The notes under the pieces are model-generated. The model searched no databases. It was not told the origin of the DNA and saw nothing but the letters and a program-made list of their open reading frames with translations. Of a stretch of DNA of 64,000 nt, positions 17,727-26,600 are shown in pieces. The DNA comes from Opitutaceae bacterium (GTDB lineage Bacteria > Verrucomicrobiota > Verrucomicrobiia > Opitutales > Opitutaceae), in assembly GCA_030648295.1 (NCBI GenBank), contig JAUSID010000180.1, positions 1 to 64,000 of the forward strand, given 5' to 3'. Position 1 is the stretch's first letter. The number at the start of each line of letters is the position of its first letter. Made by a program: the position numbers and the translations under genes.

Positions 17727-19619
17727 TCAGAGGTGCACGGGCAGGCCGATTTCAATGATCTGGGATGGCGGAATCTTGTAGTAATCTTTCGCCGGTCGCG
17801 CGTTTCGGCTCAGGAAACCATAAAAATGTTTCTGCCACTCCGGCATCCGGGCGTCGCCGCCACCCATGATCATCTCACGATTGAAGATATAGGTCGCCGC
17901 GGCGGGATTGATCGGGACTCCGCGCTCCGCGACTTGCTGGAGGAGGGCCGTGGCGTCGGGCGATTCCATGTATCCGTATCGACCGATCACGCGCCAGATC
18001 CCTTCGCCGATCTCAATCAACTCGAGTCGCTCCGTCTCGGCGACGTGAGGCAGCTCGATCGTGCTCAGGCTCAGCAGGAGCACGGTTTCATGCAGCGCCC
18101 GGTTCGACTTCACGTGGTGCAGCAGTGCAATCGGGGTGCCGTGCGGCGATCCGGCCATGAATACCGCGGCGCCAGACACTCGCGTGATGCGCTTGCTGCG
18201 GGCGATGCCGGTCAGCTCCGGCTCGGTGACGCTGCTGCCATAAACGCGCCGATAGATTTCCGACCGGCCCACCTTCCACGTGTGCATGGTTGCCAGCACG
18301 ACCACGCCAATCGCGAGCGGAAACCAGCCGCCCTCGTGAATTTTGCGCGCGTTCGCGCCGAAAAAACCGAGGTCCACCAGCAGAAACGCAGCGCAGATGG
18401 CGCCCGCCTTCCAGGGGTTCCAGCGCCACCGCTTCGCCACGACGAGATAGAACGCGATCGTTGTGATCGCCATCGTCCCCGTGACGGCGATGCCGTAGGC
18501 GGCCGCGAGATTGGCCGTCGACGAGAAGAGCAACACCGTGGCGATTGACCCGATGGCCAGCGCCTGATTGACGAACGGCACGTAAATCTGTCCGGCATGC
18601 TCCGCGTTCGTATGCGCGATGCGGAGACGCGGAAAATAGCCGAGTTGAATCGCCTGGCGCGTGAGCGAATAGGCGCCGGAAATCAGCGCCTGGCTGGCGA
18701 TAATCGCGGCGGCGAAGGAAAGTCCAGTCAGCGCGGCGCGCGGGAATCCCGGCGGAGCGAGCGCGAAGAACGGGTTCTCCGCGCCCTGCGGATGCGCGAG
18801 GAGAAACGCGCCCTGGCCGAAATAATTCAGCAGGAGCCCGGGAAACGCCGCGCCATACCACGCCCACGCAATGTATTTCCGGCTGAAGTGTCCCATGTCC
18901 GCGTAGAGTGCTTCCGCACCGGTGATCGTCAGCACGACGGCACCGAGCAACGCCGCAATTTCCACCGGCCGGTGCTTGAGCAATGCGAGTCCGTAGCCCG
19001 GGTTGACCGCGCGGAGCACGCCGGGGTTGTGCGCCAGGTGCCAGATCCCGAACCCGGCGAGCGTGCCGAACCAGAGCAGCATCACGGGCCCGAACACGCT
19101 GCCAATCCGGTGCGTGCCCTTGTGCTGAAACCAGAAGAGCACGGCGAGAATCCCGGCGGCGACTCCAGGAACCAGATGCTCGAAGGCTGGGTTGATTGCC
19201 GTGAGACCCTCGGCTGCGCCCAGCACCGATATCGCGGGCGTGATGACACCATCGCCGTAGAGCAACGCCGCGCCGATTAGGATCAACACGACCGTGATGC
19301 TCATGCCTCTTTCCTGGGGCGCCGTCCGCGTCTGCAGGAGCGCCAGAAGCGCAAAGATGCCGCCCTCGCCGTCATTGTCCGCCCGCGTAACGAACATGAG
19401 GTACTTCACGCACACGACGATCACCAGCGCCCAGAACATCAGGGAGAGAATGCCCAGCACGCCCGCGGTCGGATCGATGCCGGCCGGCAGGTGATCACGA
19501 CACTCCTTCATCGTGTAAAGCGGGCTCGTTCCGATATCGCCGAACACCACGCCCAGCGCCCCGAGGCTCAGGACGAGTTTGGCGCGGACGCTGAGCGGCG
19601 AAGGGGCCGGAGGGTTCAT
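17727..19619 (-). CDS. kup: KUP-family potassium uptake transporter
   Basis: This proton-coupled potassium importer of the inner membrane has 630 residues, normal for the family. The N-terminus L-G-A-L-G-V-V-F-G-D-I-G-T-S-P-L-Y is the KUP signature, followed by twelve hydrophobic segments and a cytoplasmic C-terminal domain of about 170 residues. ATG 19619 is the obvious start. It is divergent from kdpD-kdpE with about 460 bases between, including a nested inverted repeat. A potassium transporter of a different class next to the Kdp sensor pair suggests the pair may regulate kup rather than a Kdp ATPase, which I do not see here. Confidence 0.95.
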   Translation of the reverse strand: MNPPAPSPLSVRAKLVLSLGALGVVFGDIGTSPLYTMKECRDHLPAGIDPTAGVLGILSLMFWALVIVVCVKYLMFVTRADNDGEGGIFALLALLQTRTAPQERGMSITVVLILIGAALLYGDGVITPAISVLGAAEGLTAINPAFEHLVPGVAAGILAVLFWFQHKGTHRIGSVFGPVMLLWFGTLAGFGIWHLAHNPGVLRAVNPGYGLALLKHRPVEIAALLGAVVLTITGAEALYADMGHFSRKYIAWAWYGAAFPGLLLNYFGQGAFLLAHPQGAENPFFALAPPGFPRAALTGLSFAAAIIASQALISGAYSLTRQAIQLGYFPRLRIAHTNAEHAGQIYVPFVNQALAIGSIATVLLFSSTANLAAAYGIAVTGTMAITTIAFYLVVAKRWRWNPWKAGAICAAFLLVDLGFFGANARKIHEGGWFPLAIGVVVLATMHTWKVGRSEIYRRVYGSSVTEPELTGIARSKRITRVSGAAVFMAGSPHGTPIALLHHVKSNRALHETVLLLSLSTIELPHVAETERLELIEIGEGIWRVIGRYGYMESPDATALLQQVAERGVPINPAAATYIFNREMIMGGGDARMPEWQKHFYGFLSRNARPAKDYYKIPPSQIIEIGLPVHL

Positions 19620-19842
19620 GGAACGAATAACTATCCGCGACCCCGACCACGAGGACCAAGCAGTTTCGCGGGTCTTAGCGAAATCTTAGCGTCTTTGCCC
19701 CGGGTCTTAATGCCATGAAGGCGCCCCCATCGATCGGCCAGAGCCGCGAACTGCCGGATGCTCGCGTCCGCTCGCCTTCTGGTTCACTTGATGCGATCAC
19801 CCGCGCTGCAGCCGCGATCGCACGACATGTGTTCGAGCTCAT

Positions 19843-20013
19843 GGCGCAAATCAGGTTTTGAGCGCGCCCACGTGATCCGGCGTGGCACGGGCGTCTCGCC
19901 CGTGGGTTTGTGAGTGGCATGGGCTTCCAGCCCATGATTTGGCGGCGCTCCGCGCCGTCCACGGGCGGGACGCCCGTGCCACTTTTCAAACCGCTCAAAA
20001 CCTGATTTGCGCC
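19843..20013. repeat. Nested inverted repeat between kup and kdpD
   Basis: Perfect 22-base outer arms (19843-19864 and 19992-20013, starting GGCGCAAATCAGG) enclose 127 bases holding three further palindromic units. These are a GGCACGGGCGTCTCGCCCGT unit at 19883, an ATGGGCTTCCAGCCCAT unit near 19919, and an inverted CCACGGGCGGGACGCCCGTG unit at 19959. The inner units are relatives of the GARASRP repeat. The whole could fold into one branched hairpin. Confidence 0.8.
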
Positions 20014-20077
20014 GAACTCGGGAGCGGCCGGGCGACGCTTGCACCGGCAATCCACTCGACCCAACGTCGACGACTCG

Positions 20078-22747
20078 ATGCCCGAGCGCCGACCCAATTC
20101 CGACGCGCTGCTGGCTTCCGTCGGCCGGGAGGAAGCGCGTCCCCGGCGCGGACGGTTGAAGGTGTTTTTCGGGATGTGCCCGGGGGTGGGCAAGACCTAC
20201 GCCATGCTCCGGGCCGCGCAGCAGGAACTCCTCGATCGCGTCGATGTGATCGTCGGAGTCGTGGAAACACATGGCCGGTCCGAAACCGAGGCGCTCCTCG
20301 TCGGGTTGCCGGTCATGCCGCGGAAGCAAATCGAACACCGCGGCATCACGCTGACCGAGTTCGATCTCGAGTCCGTCCTGGCCAGCAAGCCGCGGCTCGT
20401 GCTTGTCGACGCGCTCGCGCATGCGAACGTGCCGGGCTCCCGGCATCGCAGGCGCTATCAGGATGTCACGGAGCTGCTGGACGCGGGCATCGATGTTTTC
20501 ACGACGCTCAATGTCCAGCACCTCGAAAGCCGCGCCGATGCCGTGCGGCAGATCAGCGGTGTCCCGGTGCAGGAAACGGTGCCCGATTCGGTCATCGAAC
20601 TGGCGGAGCAAATCGAGCTGGTCGATCTCACGCCCGTGGCGCTGCGCGAGCGACTCGCCGACGGCAAGGTCCATCTCGGCGACGGTGCGGCCACGGCGGC
20701 GGAAAACTTTTTCAAGGAGACGAACCTGACGGCGCTCCGTGAACTCGCCCTTCGGTTCGTCGCCGAGCGCGTGGACAAGCAACTCCGCGAATTGCGGGCC
20801 ACCGGAGCGCCGCATGCCGTCTGGCGTTCCGGTGAACGGCTGCTCGTCGCGGTAGGGCCGAGTCCGTTCTCCACCCAACTCGTCCGCTGGACGCGCCGGA
20901 TGGCGGCGGCGCAGGCCGCCGCCTGGATGGCCGTCAGTGTCGAGTCGTCCCGGCAGCTTGCCGCTGAAGCACGTCGCCGCCTGGAACAGAATCTTGCGCT
21001 CGCGCGCGAACTCGGGGCCGAGATTGTCGTGACGCACGACGAGGACGTTGCCGAGGCGCTGGTGCGCGTCGCGCTCCAGCACAACGCCACCCAAATCGTC
21101 GTCGGCAAGCCCCGCACGCCACGCCTGCTGAATGTTCTTCGGGGCGGGAGTCTCGTGGATCGTCTGCTGCGCCGGAGCGGTTCAATCGACATTTACGTTG
21201 TCCCGGGTGAACGCGCCGCTGGCAAATCAACTGTCCACCTCGAATGGGAACCACCGCAACCGGCGCCGGCGCGCGAGTTCATCGAAGTGTTTGCCGCGCT
21301 CGCCGCCCTGTCGGTGGCGAGCTCGTTTCTTGTCAGCTATATCGGATATCTGGCCGTGGGTTTACTTTACCTGCTGGCCACGATTGCGCTGAGTCTGCGC
21401 GTTGGCCGCTGGCCCGTTCTGGTCGCCGGCGTCGTGAGCGCGCTGAGCTGGAATTTCCTTTTCATTCCGCCCGCCTTCACGTTTCAAATCGCGAAGTTCG
21501 AGGACGGCATGATGTTCGCGACGTATTTCGCGGTCGCGCTCATCGCGGGACAGTTGACGGCGCGGATTCGCGACCAGGAACGGCATGAGCGACTGCGCGA
21601 AGAACGGGCCATGGCGCTTTTTCATCTGACCCAGGCGCTCAGTGCCGCGCGCTCGCTCGATGAAGGTGTCTTCGCGGCTTTGCGACAGGCGGATGCGATT
21701 TTCAGTGGAAAATCAGCTTTGCTGCTGGGCGGTTTGGATGACAACGCCCTCGCGTCACACTCCGCCAGTTCACTTGCTCTTTCCGACCAAGAGCGGGGAG
21801 TCGCGGATTGGGTCTGGCGAAACCGAAAAAAGGCCGGCCGCTTCACCGACACGCTGCCATCGGCGGAGGGGTTCCACGTTCCGCTGGTGCGGGAAGACAC
21901 GGCACTGGGGGTTTTCGTGATTGCGGTCGCGACCGACACCATGCTCACGCTCGCCCAGCGTGATCTGGCCGAGAGCTTTGCCGCCCAGCTCGCCTTGCTG
22001 GTCGAGAGCGAGCAGTTCCGCGCCGCCCGTGAACGGGAGAAGTTGCTGGCCGAATCGGAGAAGCTGCACCACGCCCTGCTCGATGGGGTCTCGCACGAGC
22101 TGAAGACGCCGCTCGCCGTACTCCACAGCGCGGCGGAGAGCCTGCGGCAGGCGGACGAAGCGACCCGCGGCCAGCTCATCGACGAAATCCTGACGGCGAC
22201 GCGCCGGTTGCACCGGCTCGTCAACAATCTGCTCGATCAAACCCGGTTGGAATCAGGCGCCCTCAAGCCGAAACCCGACTGGTGTGATGTGCACGACCTC
22301 GTGAACGCCGCCCGTGAGGGGGTGGGGGATCTGCTCGCCGGGCATCCGTTGGAAACATCCATCCCATGCGACATGCCGCTTTTCCGCGCGGACTTCGCGC
22401 TGATGGAGCAGGTCATTGCGAACCTGTTCCTCAACGCGGCCCTGCACACGCCCGCGCAGACGCCGGTGTTTTTCGCCGCGGGGGTGGAGGGGGCGCGGCA
22501 GCGCGTGTTCTTCACCGTGGCCGATCGCGGGCCCGGGTTGCCGGCAACGATGCGCGATCGCTTGTTCAAGAAATTCCAACGCGGCGACGCGGCCCGCGCC
22601 GGCGGGCTCGGGCTCGGCCTGTCGATCATCAGCGGATTTGTGGCCGCGCAAGGCGGTGAAGTCGTCGCCGGCGAAAACCCCGGTGGTGGCGCCGTGTTCA
22701 CCGTTTACCTTCCCCATGCGGCGCATGCCAGCGTGCCGAACGAATGA
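20078..22747 (+). CDS. kdpD: KdpD-type sensor histidine kinase
   Basis: This membrane kinase senses potassium/turgor and phosphorylates KdpE. It has about 889 residues from ATG 20078; the frame is open from 20039. Domain order: KdpD sensor domain with Walker A G-M-C-P-G-V-G-K-T, a universal-stress-protein-like domain, four closely spaced transmembrane helices (V-A-S-S-F-L-V-S-Y-I-G-Y and following), a GAF-like region, HisKA with the phospho-accepting His in D-G-V-S-H-E-L-K-T-P, and HATPase with G-P-G-L-P and G-L-G-L-G-L-S. The usual D-E-L-A-H-T-N motif reads D-A-L-A-H-A-N here, losing the acidic residue. It overlaps kdpE by ATGA. No kdpFABC is nearby. Confidence 0.93.
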   Translation: MPERRPNSDALLASVGREEARPRRGRLKVFFGMCPGVGKTYAMLRAAQQELLDRVDVIVGVVETHGRSETEALLVGLPVMPRKQIEHRGITLTEFDLESVLASKPRLVLVDALAHANVPGSRHRRRYQDVTELLDAGIDVFTTLNVQHLESRADAVRQISGVPVQETVPDSVIELAEQIELVDLTPVALRERLADGKVHLGDGAATAAENFFKETNLTALRELALRFVAERVDKQLRELRATGAPHAVWRSGERLLVAVGPSPFSTQLVRWTRRMAAAQAAAWMAVSVESSRQLAAEARRRLEQNLALARELGAEIVVTHDEDVAEALVRVALQHNATQIVVGKPRTPRLLNVLRGGSLVDRLLRRSGSIDIYVVPGERAAGKSTVHLEWEPPQPAPAREFIEVFAALAALSVASSFLVSYIGYLAVGLLYLLATIALSLRVGRWPVLVAGVVSALSWNFLFIPPAFTFQIAKFEDGMMFATYFAVALIAGQLTARIRDQERHERLREERAMALFHLTQALSAARSLDEGVFAALRQADAIFSGKSALLLGGLDDNALASHSASSLALSDQERGVADWVWRNRKKAGRFTDTLPSAEGFHVPLVREDTALGVFVIAVATDTMLTLAQRDLAESFAAQLALLVESEQFRAAREREKLLAESEKLHHALLDGVSHELKTPLAVLHSAAESLRQADEATRGQLIDEILTATRRLHRLVNNLLDQTRLESGALKPKPDWCDVHDLVNAAREGVGDLLAGHPLETSIPCDMPLFRADFALMEQVIANLFLNAALHTPAQTPVFFAAGVEGARQRVFFTVADRGPGLPATMRDRLFKKFQRGDAARAGGLGLGLSIISGFVAAQGGEVVAGENPGGGAVFTVYLPHAAHASVPNE

Positions 22748-23442
22748 ATACGCCGCCGGCCAAGGGTGACATTCTGGTGATCGACGATGAGGTGCAGATT
22801 CGGCGATTATTGCGGATTACGCTCGAGTCGGCGGGCCATTCGGTGCGCGAGGTGGAAACCGGTCTGCTCGGTCTCGACGAGGTCGCGCGCCGCGCGCCCG
22901 ATGCCATCATCCTCGACCTGGGCCTGCCCGACCTGCCGGGGCTCGAGGTTTTGCGCCGGCTGCGTGAGTGGTCGCGGGTGCCGGTGCTCGTGCTGACCGT
23001 GCTGGCCGCCGAGTCAGACAAGATCGCGGCGCTCGATGCCGGCGCCGACGATTATCTCACGAAGCCCTTTGGCGGAGGCGAACTCCTGGCGCGGCTCCGG
23101 GCCATCATGCGCCGCGCGCCCGGCGGGGAAGAACTCGCCGCCGTGACGTTCGGTGACATCACGGTGGACCTGGCTGCGCGGATCGTGCGCCGCCATGAAG
23201 CCGAGGTGAAACTCACGCCGCGCGAATACGCGCTGTTGCGAATTCTCGTTGTCCACCGCGGCCGGGTGGTCACGCATCAACAAATCCTGCGTGAAGTCTG
23301 GGGACCGAAGTCCGAAGAGAACACGCATTATCTTCGCGTGCACATGACGCATCTGCGGCAAAAAATCGAAGCCGATCCGCACCAGCCGCGTCATCTTAAG
23401 ACCGAATCCGGCATTGGTTACCGCCTGGTCGAGGAGTGCTGA
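22744..23442 (+). CDS. kdpE: KdpE-type response regulator (OmpR family)
   Basis: This two-domain regulator has 232 residues. The receiver has the acidic pair in I-D-D-E, the phospho-acceptor Asp in I-I-L-D-L-G-L-P, and Lys in L-T-K-P-F-G. The C-terminal winged helix contains L-T-P-R-E-Y-A-L-L and ends G-I-G-Y-R-L, as in OmpR/KdpE. The ATG overlaps the kdpD stop (ATGA), so the pair is coupled. Targets cannot be read directly; the divergent kup is the closest candidate. Confidence 0.93.
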   Translation: MNTPPAKGDILVIDDEVQIRRLLRITLESAGHSVREVETGLLGLDEVARRAPDAIILDLGLPDLPGLEVLRRLREWSRVPVLVLTVLAAESDKIAALDAGADDYLTKPFGGGELLARLRAIMRRAPGGEELAAVTFGDITVDLAARIVRRHEAEVKLTPREYALLRILVVHRGRVVTHQQILREVWGPKSEENTHYLRVHMTHLRQKIEADPHQPRHLKTESGIGYRLVEEC

Positions 23443-23635
23443 TGAGCCCGACGCGGTGCGCACGCTTGCGCGTTTTCAAACGGGTCGGATTGGGAACGCG
23501 TCAAATTGAGGCAAAGCTTGACGATAGTTCGAATACTCACACCTCCCGGGACGCTGATCGGTCGCGCGAGCCAGCGTCGCGTGCTGCAAAGGGCAGCGAG
23601 CAGGAACGGCTTCACTATGGATCAATGAGCCGATT

Positions 23636-26600
23636 TCACCTGACCTCCACGGGGATGTTCTCGGAGTGGCTGTTGAACTCGGGGGCGTACATGCACTGGA
23701 TCTCGGCGAGGCCTGTCTGGTACCGCCCCTTTAGCTGCACCCGGGTGGAGTATTCGAAAACGTAGACCCCCTTCGGGAGGTAATCGATGAAGAAGTGGGA
23801 GGCGGTGTCGCGGGTGGACTCGTAGTAGGCGAGGCCGTCCTGATGGCGATAGCGGCTCAGCACGTTGACGGGTTCGGTGCCGCTGCCGCGTTGGTCTTTC
23901 AGGTGGACGTACTCCATGTCACGGTCCGTGCGGAGTTCGAGGCGGACCACGAGTTCGTCGCCGACCGCGACCGGGCCGGTGACCGCCTTCAGCACCGGGC
24001 CCTTGCCGGTCGTCTCTTTGATGAAAAGGAACTTTTTCAATTTCAGCGGGGTGCCCTCGTGCGGGGTGATTTTGGCGACGTCCTCGAGGTACTGCCAGTG
24101 GATGCTGCCCCAGCTCACGCCGTCGTCGTGTTTCTTGACCGTGATCTGGCCCATCGCGGGCTTGATCGTAGTGGCGCCGAACTTCGTTTGATAGAAACCG
24201 GTGCCGGCCTCCACCTTCTCGGGCTTGATCGTTTGCCCCGCGAGCGCGACCTCGACGAGAGAGTCACTGGACAGCAGCTTGCTGCCGCGCAGCAGGAGGC
24301 CGTAGATGGCATCGGCGGTCGCCTTGGTGGTCTTCCAGTCCTGCGTCTGCTTTTGTTTCAGCAACCAGACTTTGCAGTCCTCCACCGCTCCGGTGTCGTT
24401 GGTCACCTCGGCAAAGGCCTCGATCATCAGTGCCTGCGTCTCAATCGGCGCGCGGTACCACCACCAGCTCAGTTCGGTGTCGCGCCAGAACCGGCCGAGT
24501 TCCGCGTCGGTGACGCTGCGCTCCTTGAGGGAGGTCATGATCGCGCGTGGCACGTCGGCGTCGCCGAAACGCTGCAGCGCGAGGGCGAGATGCGCCTGGC
24601 TCTGGCAGGAGTCCAGCTTGACCCAGAATTTGCGCGACTGGCCGAGGAAAAAATCGACGGCTGCTCGGTGCGTCTCGGCCACGGGCTGGTCGGCGAGGAA
24701 GAAGCTGCGGCCGTAGAGATAGAGGGCGTCGAGGTAGCTCGGAACATAGTCCATCGGGTTTGAGCCCTGGAGAATTTTGCGGTGGCGTTCGGTCATCCAG
24801 GCGTCGAGCGCAGTGAGCGATTTGACGGCGGGCTTGGCATCGAGGGTCACGCCGAGGTGCCGTAGCCGGCCGAAACCGGTCATGATATAGAGACTGATAT
24901 ATTCGCTGGAGGGGCCGCCGGGGAACCACGGCCACAGCCCGTCGCCGCGTTGTCGCTCGGCGAGGGTGCGCAGGCCGCGCGCGGTCTCCTCGTCGAGACG
25001 GTTGGCCTCGAACAGCAGTCCGACATTTCGGCGGGCCTCGCCCTCGGCCTTCGCCTGACGGAGCCACGGCGTCTCCTCGATCATCACCGATTTCAGGTCT
25101 TGGTTTTTCTCCAGAGGACTGTCGAGGGCAGGCGTGTTTTTCCAAAGATCGAAGATGCGGCGGATCTTCGGGTCGGAACTGGCGATGTGCCGGGCGAGCG
25201 CGTTGGCGTAGAGCCGGTTGAAGACCTGCTCGCTGCACTCGTACGGATACTCCATCAAATACGGCAGCGCCATCACGGCGTACCACGCGGGCTGCGAAGT
25301 CATCTGCACAGTGAGCAACTGGTGCCGCAACGTGTTGGAGGAGCCGGACCCGAGGAGTTTCGCGAACGCAAACTCCTTCGTGGACTGGCCGCGGATGGGC
25401 AGCGGGAGCGACTCCGCGACGAGGATACGGCGGCTGAGGACCGGCAAGAAACCTTCCTCGCCATCGCTGGACGACGCGGTGGCGGCGACGGCCTTGTAGG
25501 TGAGAAAGCCGAGGCCGTCAGGCACCGCGATGCGCCACGAGAAGCTCCGCGACTGTTTGGCCGGGAGCTCGAAGGTTTGCTCGGGGGCGCGATGGCCGAG
25601 GGCGACGTCCACCGACGCCACCGTCGCGGCGTCGGCGAAGGTGAGCTTCACGGTGCCAGTCTGCGGGCGGTCGGTCCGGTTGCTGACCTTGACGGTGAAC
25701 TCGAGCTCGTCGCCCTCGCGCACGAAACGCGGCGGGTTCGGCTCGACCATGAGGTCCTTGGCGGTGACAGCCTTGTCGGTGAGGAAACCGGCGCGCAGTT
25801 CCTTGTCGTGGGCGAAGCCGAGGAATTTCCACTCGGTCAGCGCCTCGGGCATGGTAAACGTGAGATGCACCGTGCCGTCCTTCTTCGCGAGCAGGTGGGG
25901 AATGAAGAACGCGGTTTCGCTCAGGTTCTTGCGGGCAGTAATCTGGGTGAGATCAGGCTTCGCGGGCGCCGGGGCCACGGGAGCCGGCCCGGGGGCCATA
26001 GCGGCCATCGCCATCGGCGCGGACGCCATGATTGCCATGGCATTGCCCGTTCGCTCCGCGCTAACCACGAACGCATCAAGTCTGACCTCGCCATCATTCA
26101 TTACTGCGCCACCGACGGCTCCCAGAGTTCGACCGAGCCCACCAAAGCCCCAGCCCCAAAGGCTGGCGATAATCTCCGGGGGGTAGGCGCGATAGCGCCA
26201 GTTGGGCTCGCGACCGGCTGGGCCGTCCCAGCCATCGACAATGCGGAAGGGGCGGACGCTGTTCTGCAATTCGGCGGAGATGCGGCCGAATTCCCAGCGA
26301 AAGACCGGAAAGGCCTGGGGCCACGAGTGCGGCGCGTACTGGTCGAGCGAGGCATCATAGAGCGCGGCGACCATCTCGGCCACGCGGCCCTTGGCGTCGG
26401 GGCCGGACACGGTGGCCGTCCAGGTCTCCCGCTGGCCCGGGACGAGCTTTGAACGAAAACTTTCCCACTTCACAGTGAGTTGTTTGTTCGACCACGGCAC
26501 TGTAACGATGCGCTCGTTAAGGTAGGCGCGGTTTTCGCGGACGTAGGTGACGCGCACGGTGAACCCGCCGCGCATCTCCGGGGTGACGGGCAGCTCGATC

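Noticed and set aside
19675-20193. Minus-strand ORF of 172 codons between kup and kdpD
   Set aside because: It runs through the nested palindromes and translates repeat text (R-R-P-C-H-A-G, G-T-G-V-P-P-V-D), not a protein.
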